A DNA stretch of 64,000 nucleotides from the NCBI RefSeq assembly GCF_000316115.1, contig NZ_JH993797.1, positions 2,962,486 through 3,026,485 on the forward strand. The letters run 5' to 3'. Source of the DNA: Leptolyngbya sp. PCC 7375. Lineage in GTDB: Bacteria > Cyanobacteriota > Cyanobacteriia > Phormidesmidales > Phormidesmidaceae. The notes under the pieces were generated by a model. The model was not told the DNA's origin. It ran no database searches and worked only from the letters and a program-made list of their open reading frames with translations. Position 1 is the stretch's first letter. Every line of letters starts with the position of its first letter. The position numbers and the translations under genes were made by a program. Below are positions 34,566 to 43,562 of the stretch, one piece after another.

Positions 34566-34751
34566 TATAAAAATCCCTATATCTCGCCAATTCCTTTGAC
34601 AAATCAATAATCGTAATTTGAACCATATAATTACCGGCTTGAAAGATCTAGAAAACCTGCTAGGGTGACGGTGACTATTGTGTGTGCTGCCAACCCTGTG
34701 CGTTGAGTTCATATAAGAGCTTGTGTTGTCTTCCCCCCTACTCTGTCACCC

Positions 34752-35813
34752 ATGCCCTTTCAGATATATCCCCTGTTAGCTTTTACGCTGTCGGCTGTTG
34801 TGGTTCTTGTCGCTACACCGATTGTCAAAAGAATTGGGTTACACAGTGGCCGAGTTGATATGCCTGGTGGCCGTAAAGTGCATAAAGTCCCCATGGTTAG
34901 GTTGGGGGGCGTATCAATTTTTTTGGGCTCCGTCGTTGCCCTACTGGTTGTCTGGAATATTGGTGGCTTCGTTGATGCCCAAGGTCAACAGCTGGTTAAT
35001 GAACCTGAGGCTGAAATCTGGGGTGTTACCTTGGGAGGCTTGGCATTCTTCTTAATCGGGTTGTTGGATGATCTATTTGGGCTTTCTGCCATTAGTCGTT
35101 TGTTAATGCAGGCTGTTGTCGCGGCTATTACCTGGCATGTAGGGGTGGATATTGCGTTTGTGTCTATTCCAGGGTTGGGAATTGTTCAACTAGCTGACTG
35201 GGTGAGTTTACCCATAACGGTTGTATGGCTGGTGGGGATGGCTAATGCAATTAATTGGATTGATGGGTTAGATGGCTTAGCAGCTGGGGTTTCCGGAATT
35301 GCCGCGATTGTCATGATGGTGGTGGCATTGTTTATGGAGCAGCCTGCTGCAGCCCTCATTGCCGCCGCTCTTGCCGGTGGAGCCTTGAGTTTTCTCAAGT
35401 ACAATTTCAATCCTGCCCAAATTTTTATGGGAGATGGCGGGGCCTATTACATGGGCTTTACCCTGGCAGGTGTAGGGGTCATCGGTCTGGTCAAAGGTGT
35501 GACAACAGCTGCGGTATTTTTGCCCTATTTGCTGATATTGGCTGTGCCCATCTTGGATATGTCGGCGGTCATCCTGGCTCGTCTGCGCCGAGGGCTGTCC
35601 CCGTTTGTTGCAGATAAAAGACATCTCCATCATCGGCTTTTAAATGCTGGATTATCCCATCGCTTTACAGTGTTATTTATTTACTCTTTGACCCTATGGG
35701 TGGGTAGTCTAGCGTTGGCCTTCTCTGATATGCCCAGTGGCAGGGCCTATGCGCTCGGTTCAACAGCATTATTAGGCTACACAGGTTGGCGGGCTAAACG
35801 TCATTCGAGATGA
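34752..35813 (+). CDS. Polyprenyl-phosphate sugar-1-phosphate transferase (WecA/MraY family)
   Basis: A 353-residue protein with about ten membrane helices. Catalytic cytoplasmic loops are visible: GLLDDLFGLSAISRLLMQ (DD motif), NAINWIDGLDGLAAG (NxxNxxDGxDGL), NFNPAQIFMGDGGAYYMG and HLHHRLLNAGLSHR (the HxHH motif typical of the WecA branch). It would load a HexNAc- or hexose-1-phosphate onto undecaprenyl phosphate to begin polysaccharide or O-antigen synthesis. MraY itself is unlikely given the HLHH loop. Confidence 0.9.
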   Translation: MPFQIYPLLAFTLSAVVVLVATPIVKRIGLHSGRVDMPGGRKVHKVPMVRLGGVSIFLGSVVALLVVWNIGGFVDAQGQQLVNEPEAEIWGVTLGGLAFFLIGLLDDLFGLSAISRLLMQAVVAAITWHVGVDIAFVSIPGLGIVQLADWVSLPITVVWLVGMANAINWIDGLDGLAAGVSGIAAIVMMVVALFMEQPAAALIAAALAGGALSFLKYNFNPAQIFMGDGGAYYMGFTLAGVGVIGLVKGVTTAAVFLPYLLILAVPILDMSAVILARLRRGLSPFVADKRHLHHRLLNAGLSHRFTVLFIYSLTLWVGSLALAFSDMPSGRAYALGSTALLGYTGWRAKRHSR

Positions 35814-35959
35814 GCCGGTAACGAATCGGCAATGGTCACTGTCAACAAAAAATAGCCGTTGCTGATTTAGGGGATGAATCGCTCTAACAGGATTGCCCTA
35901 CACCGGTATTTCCCAAATTAAATCCTCCCGAGGATCAGCAACGCCAAAAATAAATTCGT

Positions 35960-35982
35960 AGGGCAGGCCTTATACCTGCCCT
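35960..35982. repeat. Palindromic intergenic repeat (AGGGCAGG family)
   Basis: AGGGCAGG and CCTGCCCT arms surround seven bases, preceded by AAATAAATTCGT. Similar short GC-rich palindromes with this flank are, from memory, scattered through intergenic DNA of many cyanobacteria. It lies between two convergent genes. Confidence 0.6.
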
Positions 35983-36001
35983 CTCTTATATCTACCGACC
36001 G

Positions 36002-37552
36002 TCAATATGGATAATCGTAGGGCTTTATGAGTTGACCAACGTCGTATAGGTAGAACGTCTCCGTTGTCGCTCTTGCCCGTTGAGTGTCTACGCTTTCTAA
36101 CAAATCGAACCGTTCAAAGTAGGGGGCGTAGGTAGCTCGGATCTCAGATTGATCATCATCGGCAATACTCAGAAACAGCCCTGAATATCCCAACCAATCT
36201 TTTGGCTGAAACCAGACTGCATGACCTCGTGGATCTTGCGTAAATGCCATCACGGGAGATGACGTGAGAGGGCTAATGGCCATGTCTACATATCCACTTA
36301 GCCAGAACTCATTCGTCACTAGAAAATTCGCGGCTGCGATCGCATCTCCCACGCGACCCTCTTGCAACCGTCGCCGTAGCTGCACCACGTCAATCATGGT
36401 GGTGGTTGGATCGGTTTCTGGCGCAACCACCTCAACCACGCCACCGGGTCGCTGTAGGATACCCAACGCGACATGGCCCAGGGCAAACACTAATAATGTG
36501 GCTATCACCAGGGCACTGCCGACCAACCATCGTCTTACCGTTTGGGATGACCAGCCAGCCATGGTCACTGCCAGCAATAAACTCAAACTCCACAATCCTG
36601 GAGCAGGCCAAGCCGGATAAATCCGGGTAAAACCGCCGAGCAAGGTAAATCCAGCAGCAATGGGCAACCCTAGCCATAGAATAAATCGATGGCGCAAATC
36701 ACCTTTGGGTACATGCCAGAGGTGACGACCAATGGCCCACCACAGTGGAAAACCCAAGGCGGGAAACAGGTAGGCAATACCCACTAGCCATACACCAACC
36801 ATATTCAGCAGATTAAACTGAGGGCCACTGGCATCATTGTCAAACCGGGTAGATAGATGAAATCCAAAGGAGAGCCAATCATGGTGAAGGTTCCAGTACA
36901 CCAGCGGCAGTAAAGCCAGGATAAAAAGACCCAGGGCGGCCAAGGTCCATACGGACACAAGTGCTCGACGATGACGCGTGCTGGTTAAACAAAACCCCAC
37001 CAAACTCAGCCCTAAAACAAAGCCGTGATATTTGCTCAGACAGACCAGCCCTAGCAACAGACCAATCAGAGCAATTTTGGCAGTGGGCTGATAGGGTACC
37101 TTCACCGGGAAAAATTCCAAGACAGCCACATACATCGTCACTGACCACCAAAAGATCAAGGCGTTATCTGGGGCTGCTAGCAGACCAAAGCTGAAAATAA
37201 ATAACGGGCATAGGGAGGCGATCGCAACCGCCCCCATCCCAACTTTCTCCCCAAACAACTGCCGCCCGCTTAAATAGAGCAACCCCGTACTGAGACCATA
37301 TAGAATCAATGCCCCCAGTCGAATCGTCAAGGGTGAAATATACCCCGTTAACCAGGGACCCAATGCCGTCGTCAACGCCACCATGACCGGATGGTCAAAA
37401 TAGCTCCAATCCCAATGCTGGGTGTACAAGAAGTAATAGGCTTCATCAAACCCTGGCGGCAACAGCCATGCAATAAGTATTCGTAAAATCCAAGAGCCTA
37501 TTACCAGCCCCATCAGCCAGCTTGGCCATTGCATCAATTTTCCAGTGGCCAT
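36002..37552 (-). CDS. Glycosyltransferase family 39-like membrane protein
   Basis: A 516-residue polytopic protein resembling ArnT/PMT transferases, which move a sugar from a polyprenyl-phosphate donor to a lipid or protein outside the membrane. The acidic first loop PGFDEAYYFLYTQHWDWSYF and DHPVMVALT near residues 28-60 are the family hallmark. About ten helices follow, then a soluble C-terminal domain of about 130 residues. I use ATG 37552; the frame extends ten codons to a GTG. It is divergent from cinA and convergent with the WecA-like gene, which may supply related lipid carriers. Confidence 0.87.
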   Translation of the reverse strand: MATGKLMQWPSWLMGLVIGSWILRILIAWLLPPGFDEAYYFLYTQHWDWSYFDHPVMVALTTALGPWLTGYISPLTIRLGALILYGLSTGLLYLSGRQLFGEKVGMGAVAIASLCPLFIFSFGLLAAPDNALIFWWSVTMYVAVLEFFPVKVPYQPTAKIALIGLLLGLVCLSKYHGFVLGLSLVGFCLTSTRHRRALVSVWTLAALGLFILALLPLVYWNLHHDWLSFGFHLSTRFDNDASGPQFNLLNMVGVWLVGIAYLFPALGFPLWWAIGRHLWHVPKGDLRHRFILWLGLPIAAGFTLLGGFTRIYPAWPAPGLWSLSLLLAVTMAGWSSQTVRRWLVGSALVIATLLVFALGHVALGILQRPGGVVEVVAPETDPTTTMIDVVQLRRRLQEGRVGDAIAAANFLVTNEFWLSGYVDMAISPLTSSPVMAFTQDPRGHAVWFQPKDWLGYSGLFLSIADDDQSEIRATYAPYFERFDLLESVDTQRARATTETFYLYDVGQLIKPYDYPY

Positions 37553-37682
37553 GTTTTCATTCCAATTGCAAAGCGCACGCACCTTCCAAGTATCAGATCA
37601 AATCCGCAAGAAATGCTTTACCATCAACCAACACAGGGCACTTTCTCCGCTTTCCTTTGTTAACGACCTATCTTGGCCAACC

Positions 37683-38951
37683 ATGATCACCGGCAGTGCA
37701 GAAATCATATGTGTGGGAACTGAGCTACTTCTAGGCGATATTCTCAACAGTAATGCCCAATACCTGGCCAAGCAGCTGGCCCATCTGGGTATTTCCCATC
37801 ACTATCAAACCGTTGTGGGTGATAACCCGCTGCGCTTAGCAAGAGCAATCGCCATTGCCTGTGAACGGTCACGGTTGATTATTTTTACCGGTGGCCTTGG
37901 CCCCACCCCTGACGACATTACAACTGCAACGATTGCAGACTTCTTTGGGGTACCGCTAGTGGAAAACGCCGAGGTTCTGGCTGATATTAAAGCTAAATTT
38001 GCTCAGCGCGATCGCGTTATGACTGATAACAATCGTAAGCAAGCCCGGCTTCCCGAAGGCGCAGATATACTACCGAATACTCAAGGCACAGCCCCCGGCA
38101 TTCTCTGGCAACCTCGCCCCGGACTGCACATCATGACGTTTCCAGGAGTACCGCGAGAACTGTACTCCATGTGGCAAACCACTGCTGTTCCTTATCTACA
38201 AGATCAAGGGTGGAGCAATGGCATCATTCATAGCCGCACCCTCAAATTTTGGGGCACCAGTGAGTCAGGACTCGCCGCCAAAGTCAATGATTTTCTTCAG
38301 CTAGAAAACCCAACAGTTGCCCCCTACGCCAGTGATGGCGTGATTAAGCTGCGGATTTCAGCTAAAGCAGACTCTTTAAACGCTGCCGAACAGCTCATCG
38401 ACCCTGTCGCCAAGCAACTCAAAGCCATTGGTGGTGTCGACTGCTTTGGAGAAGACGATGAGACCTTGGGCAATGCTGTCGGGCGGTTGCTCATAGAGCA
38501 AGATGCCACTCTAGCTGTAGCCGAATCCTGTACCGGCGGTGGTCTGGGTGCCATGGTTACCGCCGTTCCAGGTAGTTCCCAATATTTTATGGGGGGAATT
38601 ATCTCCTATGACAACACCGTTAAAGAGAGGCTACTGGGAGTTTCGCCTCAGGATTTAGTAACCCATGGGGCTGTCAGTGCTCCAGTTGCTGAACAAATGG
38701 CAGGTGGTGTCCGTGCACAGCTGCAAACCGATTGGGGCATCAGTATTACAGGAATTGCCGGTCCTGGTGGCGGCAGTCCGCAGAAACCTGTTGGTTTAGT
38801 ATTTATTGGTGTGGCAAACCAGACAACTACGTGGCATATTGAATGCCGGTTTGGCCATCGTAAAAGCCGCGAGTGGGTTCGTTTAATGAGTCGTAACACC
38901 GCGCTAGATATACTCCGACGTACCTTACTCAGTAATCCTCAGACAGTGTAA
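37683..38951 (+). CDS. cinA: CinA-like protein (ADP-ribose pyrophosphatase/NMN amidase)
   Basis: A 422-residue two-domain protein. The N-terminal MoaB-like domain (COG1058) starts AEIICVGTELLLGDILNSNA and contains FTGGLGPTPDDITT; the C-terminal PncC-type deamidase has AESCTGGGLGAMVTAVPGSS and SITGIAGPGGGSPQKPVG. It recycles nicotinamide nucleotide in NAD metabolism and was named for competence induction in other bacteria. ATG 37683 fits the family start; the upstream extension overlaps the divergent gene. Confidence 0.95.
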   Translation: MITGSAEIICVGTELLLGDILNSNAQYLAKQLAHLGISHHYQTVVGDNPLRLARAIAIACERSRLIIFTGGLGPTPDDITTATIADFFGVPLVENAEVLADIKAKFAQRDRVMTDNNRKQARLPEGADILPNTQGTAPGILWQPRPGLHIMTFPGVPRELYSMWQTTAVPYLQDQGWSNGIIHSRTLKFWGTSESGLAAKVNDFLQLENPTVAPYASDGVIKLRISAKADSLNAAEQLIDPVAKQLKAIGGVDCFGEDDETLGNAVGRLLIEQDATLAVAESCTGGGLGAMVTAVPGSSQYFMGGIISYDNTVKERLLGVSPQDLVTHGAVSAPVAEQMAGGVRAQLQTDWGISITGIAGPGGGSPQKPVGLVFIGVANQTTTWHIECRFGHRKSREWVRLMSRNTALDILRRTLLSNPQTV

Positions 38952-39125
38952 GTACCGACATCGGGATGACAACACCTTGATCATTTCTGCTAATTCGTTA
39001 TTATGGTGAATACTTCCACAAGTAACTTCACTGAAGTTTACTTCAAGTTGATTTGCTATTTGTGGAATTTATAATGGTCTTGTTAAATAAGACCGCACCA
39101 GATGAGATTAGGAGCAGCCTGGCTC

Positions 39126-39257
39126 ATGGATATTGGCAAAATTCTGGAAAAGTTGAAGAACTGGGTAAATCGGGTTTTAGACTCTTTGCTTGGCCCTTCA
39201 GCACAACCGGAGCCAGAAGCAATCCCTATTCCAGTTAACGATCGCCGCCGTCGTTAA
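39126..39257 (+). CDS. Small protein, 43 residues, function unknown
   Basis: This short frame begins MDIGKILEKLKNWVNRVLD, an amphipathic helix, then a Pro/Glu-rich linker (GPSAQPEPEAIPIPVND) and ends in four Arg. AGGAG lies 11 bases before the ATG; an alternative ATG is eight codons upstream at 39102. Composition looks protein-like and the stop is followed directly by the leader of aroQ. I do not recognise a family. An overlapping frame at 39053-39238 looks random by comparison. Confidence 0.55.
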   Translation: MDIGKILEKLKNWVNRVLDSLLGPSAQPEPEAIPIPVNDRRRR

Positions 39258-39366
39258 GCCCCAGCATCATTTATAAATGGGCTTTCAAGTATTGTCCTAG
39301 GATTAACCTCTGTCGCTTCGCTGGTTAGTCTTTGATACTATTCCATGTGTAGCTTTAGGTGACTCA

Positions 39367-39810
39367 TTGGATAGTATTTTTGTACTTCATGGCCCTAATT
39401 TGAACATGTTGGGCAAACGTGAGCCTGAAATATACGGTCACGACACCCTGGATGATATCAATCAGGCCTTAGTATCTCTGGCTGAGTCTTTGGGTGTGCA
39501 GGTTAGCACCTATCAGTCTAATCACGAAGGTGATTTGGTGGATGCAGTACAGGCTACTAGTGAAAAGCATCAAGGATTATTGATAAACCCTGGAGCCTAC
39601 ACTCACACAAGTGTTGCTATCCGTGATGCCATTGCCGCTGTAAATATTCCAACGGTTGAGGTCCACCTCAGCAATATTCATAAGCGTGAGGCATTCCGTC
39701 ACCATTCTTACATTGCCCCCATTGCCATTGGTCAAATCTGCGGCTTTGGCATAAATAGCTATTACCTGGGTCTACGAGCCCTGGTCAATCATTTACAAAA
39801 TTCAGCCTAG
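39367..39810 (+). CDS. aroQ: 3-dehydroquinate dehydratase, type II
   Basis: A 147-residue enzyme of the shikimate pathway (3-dehydroquinate to 3-dehydroshikimate), normally a dodecamer. Active-site blocks are present: HGPNLNMLGKREPEIYG with the flexible-loop Arg and Tyr, SNHEGDLVDAV, INPGAYTHTSVAIRDA and VEVHLSNIHKREAFRHHS with the catalytic His. The start is TTG at 39367, with AGGTGA about eight bases before it; no ATG fits. Confidence 0.95.
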   Translation: MDSIFVLHGPNLNMLGKREPEIYGHDTLDDINQALVSLAESLGVQVSTYQSNHEGDLVDAVQATSEKHQGLLINPGAYTHTSVAIRDAIAAVNIPTVEVHLSNIHKREAFRHHSYIAPIAIGQICGFGINSYYLGLRALVNHLQNSA

Positions 39811-39906
39811 TACCCGATGGCAGAATTTTGGGAGCTATTGCATCCACCCGTCCACATTTGATAGTGGGCAAACTTACGCCACAGAGTACTAGTTTAATGG
39901 GGTGGC

Positions 39907-41280
39907 TCAAGTCTCAGCAGTTGCAGAGTCAGAGGTTACTTTATCCGATGCCGCCCCATTCATATCGGATGTTGGGTGCTCATCCTGGCTCTTAGACTCG
40001 GAAGATTGGCTCTGCATTTGCGTCTTAAGTTTTTCAAGCTGCTCAACCATGATGCTGGCCATGGTGCCCGGTGTGCGCTGTTGAACCCAAACCATACTGG
40101 CTGACAGCAGCAACTCTTTGAGATAAGCATAGGAAAAATTCTCAGAGGTAGCTGCGATCGCATCAATTTCATCCAGTGATAGCTGCATTTCTGACTTCAA
40201 CTTCTGATTCCAAAGTTGCAGATAAGCCACGCGGTCGTCCATTCCAGGTGCTTCAAAATGATACTTGCGATCAAATCGACTGGGGCGCTCCAAAATCGCG
40301 ATATCTAACCGCTCCGGATGGTTTGTAGAGGCAATCATCAACACTCCATCGTTGAGGGCAAAACCATCCAACTCATTCAAGAAAAACGATCGATTCTCAT
40401 CGTCTACTAGAGCATCCAAATCTTCAATCACTACAATGCAAGGGGCCGCCTCCCTAACCCGATTAAAGGCCAAGCGCATGTTGTCAGTATCACTACTCTG
40501 ACGAGTCTTAAAGCTCTTGATATATAAACAGGGATATCCCAAAGAATTGACTAGCGCCTTGACCATGTGGGTTTTCCCATTGCCTGGCGGGCCAATAAAC
40601 AAAAGGCCACGCTTCCAAGGCACGTTGTACTCGGCATACATGGCCTGCGATTCAAAGAAGCGTTGAGCATCTTTGTAGATATCTTCTTTGAGGGTGCCAG
40701 CCAGGACTAGATTTTCGAGCGTGGCACTTTTAATCGACGCGTATAAATCACGATTTTTTTGCCAAAAGCCCCCCTCAAACACCAAAACTTCTTCCCTTAC
40801 TTGGGAGTTCCATTTACAAACATCAGCAAAAAAGTTATCGGCAACAACCTGGGTATCTGACAAAATCCAGTAATAACGGCAATCGTCAAAATACCCTTGA
40901 GGCCAGGACAGCTGTAAAACCATCAATATGTGCTCCTGCCACTGGACCTCAAAACAAAAATTCTTTTGCTCGTAGCGTAGTTTCTGGTTCTTGGCATCCC
41001 AGAGGGTCATTACATGGTTATGCACAACTGCTTCGCGGGCACTTGCCGCATAGCCTGGTGGCAAATCAACCGTGCTAATTACCTGGGTCGTACACAGTCC
41101 TTCTTCAGCATATTTACGAAGATCAAAATAGTAGCTATCCCCCTCTAAAATCTCCTTTTCAGGAAAGCTCTCTGCCAGAAACTGACTGACGTAGTAAGGA
41201 ATGGAGGCGGGAGACATCCGCAACGCTTCTAGAATTAAATACGTAAGATTGACTGAACGCGAACCTGATGAATAAAGCAT
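39907..41280 (-). CDS. AAA ATPase, Bcs1-like core with unknown N-terminal domain
   Basis: A 457-residue protein. The first 200 residues match no domain I recognise (FDLRKYAEEGLC, then FEVQWQEHILMVLQLSW). The AAA core follows: Walker A GPPGNGKTH near 230, Walker B VVIEDLDAL near 283 with the ED order seen in Bcs1-type AAA proteins, STNHPERLD (sensor 1) and ERPSRFDRKY (Arg fingers). The last 40 residues are Ser/Gln/Asp-rich and disordered. I prefer ATG 41280; the frame runs to a TTG at 41391 but would collide with the divergent gene. It probably remodels a protein complex; substrate unknown. Confidence 0.8.
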   Translation of the reverse strand: MLYSSGSRSVNLTYLILEALRMSPASIPYYVSQFLAESFPEKEILEGDSYYFDLRKYAEEGLCTTQVISTVDLPPGYAASAREAVVHNHVMTLWDAKNQKLRYEQKNFCFEVQWQEHILMVLQLSWPQGYFDDCRYYWILSDTQVVADNFFADVCKWNSQVREEVLVFEGGFWQKNRDLYASIKSATLENLVLAGTLKEDIYKDAQRFFESQAMYAEYNVPWKRGLLFIGPPGNGKTHMVKALVNSLGYPCLYIKSFKTRQSSDTDNMRLAFNRVREAAPCIVVIEDLDALVDDENRSFFLNELDGFALNDGVLMIASTNHPERLDIAILERPSRFDRKYHFEAPGMDDRVAYLQLWNQKLKSEMQLSLDEIDAIAATSENFSYAYLKELLLSASMVWVQQRTPGTMASIMVEQLEKLKTQMQSQSSESKSQDEHPTSDMNGAASDKVTSDSATAET

Positions 41281-41430
41281 GCTGAAGCGTATGTGAATGC
41301 CTAAAAAGACTGATTTTGCCCTTGGACTATATTTTGCACCGCTTTTCCATAACCGATGGGAAAACTTGGGTTTCTCGATGGAATTCGACAACCTATGTTA
41401 GGTTATCCACAACAAAGTCCAGGAGTAGCT

Positions 41431-41979
41431 ATGGGTGATTCGCAAGGTAATCCCTTTATCGGCAATCCCTTTATGCAAAAGGGCAGAAAAAAACCACCCG
41501 CTGATCCTGACGTATCTCCCCAGTCTCAAAACAAATCGCCAACGGATCTTTCACTCGCTACGCCAGAGAAACTCAGCAAGTCGCCAGCCGTTGCCCCACC
41601 TCAAAACTCAGCTAAACCAACAGCAAAAAAAGTATCAAAATCGTTATCTAAACCGAAGGCTACAGCAAAAACGACAAAAACTCGGTCTAGCTCTGCCAAA
41701 AAAAACACTAGCCCGCCTTCTACACCAACACCTTCTGCAAGCTACACAGGGAATGGCTACAAGGTTCAGGTATTGGCAAAAATTCCAATGCCCACCAATA
41801 CCAATATGCCCAGCCGCGACTATTTATGGTTTGCGGTGTATCCCATCATTCCCCGTGTGGGTGACTGCATCTTTCACGATGGCCGCTATTTTCGTGTAGA
41901 TGCCGTATTTCTATACGAAAACACGAATGCTGGCTGGTGTGCTGACTTAGAAGTTTCTTACTACACCCGACGACACTAG
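41431..41979 (+). CDS. Conserved-looking protein with Lys/Ser/Pro linker, function unknown
   Basis: A 182-residue protein. ATG 41431 is chosen because AGGAG lies five bases before it; earlier ATGs at 41356 and 41395 have none. It starts MGDSQGNPFIGNPFMQKG, then about 95 residues of Lys/Ser/Thr/Pro low complexity (KKVSKSLSKPKATAKTTKT), then a compact hydrophobic domain of about 65 residues (RDYLWFAVYPIIPRVGDCIF, DGRYFRVDAVFLYE). The layout suggests a tethered small domain, possibly nucleic-acid binding through the basic linker. It is divergent from the AAA gene by 150 bases. No family recognised. Confidence 0.65.
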   Translation: MGDSQGNPFIGNPFMQKGRKKPPADPDVSPQSQNKSPTDLSLATPEKLSKSPAVAPPQNSAKPTAKKVSKSLSKPKATAKTTKTRSSSAKKNTSPPSTPTPSASYTGNGYKVQVLAKIPMPTNTNMPSRDYLWFAVYPIIPRVGDCIFHDGRYFRVDAVFLYENTNAGWCADLEVSYYTRRH

Positions 41980-41995
41980 TTTCACGATGTTTATA

Positions 41996-42610
41996 TCACT
42001 GCTCAGGCTTAGCCGCGCGGGCAATTGAATGATTCACAAATGAATCATGAATTTGAGTAACCAGGACTTCAGCATCCTCAACCTGGGAATACTGACTGGA
42101 GAGGACAACTGTTTGCTCGTTACCATAACCCACAAATGTGATTAGTGCTTGTTGCCCAGCTTCTGGCTCGTACCAAATCCGAAACCCCGACTGTCCATCG
42201 ATAGCAACCAGGGAGTAGCGCTGCACAGCCACTGCGTCAGCCACGATTTGATCTAGTTTTTGGGGCACAGCAGTCTGCGGATCTTCCCGGAGCATTACAA
42301 TATCGGTGCGAATAGGCATATTGACGCCATCGGCAATACTGACAATTGCCACACCATTATCTTCTTGGGAGGCTATTTGCCATTCCCTGGGGTAATCCAC
42401 ACTGAACTTATCAGATTCATAACGAGCAAACTCACTGGAGGCCGACGGTTCCTGCTTAACGTTAACGGCATTACCGGCAGCAAACTCAACCTCTTGGTGA
42501 TTAGCCAACATCTCAGCGGCAACCTCGGTTGAGCCAGGGGCTAGGACGATCCCTAAAGCGCCTATGCCCAATACAAATTGCCTTACAGTCTGCTTAGTAT
42601 CAAAGTCCAT
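41996..42610 (-). CDS. Putative exported protein, PsbP-like fold
   Basis: A 204-residue protein with a hydrophobic N-terminus (VRQFVLGIGALGIVLAPG) that could be a signal peptide or anchor. The rest has SDKFSVDYPREWQIASQ, VDYPxxW being typical of PsbP/DUF1795-type proteins, and the LVAIDGQSGFRIWYEP region. Such proteins sit in the lumen or periplasm in cyanobacteria. Function unknown. It is convergent with the Lys-rich protein gene, 16 bases apart. Confidence 0.6.
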   Translation of the reverse strand: MDFDTKQTVRQFVLGIGALGIVLAPGSTEVAAEMLANHQEVEFAAGNAVNVKQEPSASSEFARYESDKFSVDYPREWQIASQEDNGVAIVSIADGVNMPIRTDIVMLREDPQTAVPQKLDQIVADAVAVQRYSLVAIDGQSGFRIWYEPEAGQQALITFVGYGNEQTVVLSSQYSQVEDAEVLVTQIHDSFVNHSIARAAKPEQ

Positions 42611-42706
42611 ACGTGTTTAGCGATGACGTCTATATCTTTGAACAATAGCCCTCAAAACTCTAGTCGCCTGAACACCTCAGTCTAGTATCAAGCATCTCAG
42701 GTTTCC

Positions 42707-43432
42707 ATGAAAATTCTTAGCCTTGTCTCAGCATTAGCTCCAGTGGCGTTGGGGCTATCTGTAATGGCCACGAGTGCCGAAGCATTTCCTGGCTATATCC
42801 CCAAACCTCGTGGCATTCCCAATGTACGCGTTTCAGGAGGCACCCGTTCCCCCGTTGGTGCTAGCTGCATTAGTGATCCGCAAGCACCTCAGCTGACATC
42901 CATCTTTCCAGACGATGATCTGGGTTACACCACGGATGATTATCCAGCATTCCAGTGGTATATGCCCAGCAACAACGCTAGCCATGTCGAATTTAACCTC
43001 TACGAAGTTGTTAGTGAAGAAGAGGGCATCTTTCAGCCGATTTACCAGACGGCTTTTGTCCCCGCCTCCACAACAGGCATTGCCACTCTAGAGCTTCCTC
43101 GTAATATCGGTCTGCCCCCCCTCAAAGCAGAGAATTATTATTACTGGAGCGTAGAGATTTACTGCTCCGATGAGACAACTGCCGTGATGATGGCGGAGGG
43201 GTTTGTAGAACGATTGGAGCCTGATCCTACTTTGGCGGCAGCCCTCGCAAATAGTGACGGAATTAGTCGAGCTGCGATCGCAGCTGAAAACAGCCTGTGG
43301 TTTGATGCCACCCGTGCTCTAACGGACCATCTACAAGAGCAACCCAACGACCGTCAGGCCATTGCCAGCTGGCAAATCCTACTAGAATCTATCGGGCTAG
43401 AGAATATTGCAGATGCCCCTCTCCTACCCTAA
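42707..43432 (+). CDS. DUF928 domain protein, secreted
   Basis: A 241-residue protein with a clear signal peptide (cleavage after ATSAEA, about residue 26) and the DUF928 layout: GGTRSPVGASC near 46-56, PAFQWYMP near 86, YYYWSVEIYC near 144-153 and an alpha-helical end (AIAAENSLWFDATRALTDHL). DUF928 is nearly confined to cyanobacteria and often sits beside CHASE2 or TPR proteins; none is adjacent here. Function unknown. Confidence 0.85.
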   Translation: MKILSLVSALAPVALGLSVMATSAEAFPGYIPKPRGIPNVRVSGGTRSPVGASCISDPQAPQLTSIFPDDDLGYTTDDYPAFQWYMPSNNASHVEFNLYEVVSEEEGIFQPIYQTAFVPASTTGIATLELPRNIGLPPLKAENYYYWSVEIYCSDETTAVMMAEGFVERLEPDPTLAAALANSDGISRAAIAAENSLWFDATRALTDHLQEQPNDRQAIASWQILLESIGLENIADAPLLP

Positions 43433-43562
43433 TTAGCAATGTTTTAGCTAACGTTGATAGCCAAATTAAACCAAGGCTTTAACCCGCAGTAAACAAACTG
43501 TACGTTGATTTTTGTTAAAGTTTATAAACGCGTTCAACGTTGGTAATCTCACTCATTAACCT

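Noticed and set aside
34444..34626. 60-codon minus-strand frame after glyA
   Set aside because: It contains the perfect 16-bp hairpin in its middle, has no good ribosome site and resembles nothing; more likely a terminator region.
39053..39238. 61-codon frame before aroQ
   Set aside because: It overlaps, in another frame, the better-supported 43-residue frame at 39126; composition looks random.
41280..41391. N-terminal extension of the AAA protein to TTG 41391
   Set aside because: No ribosome site, and it would run into the divergent gene's leader; the ATG at 41280 is simpler.
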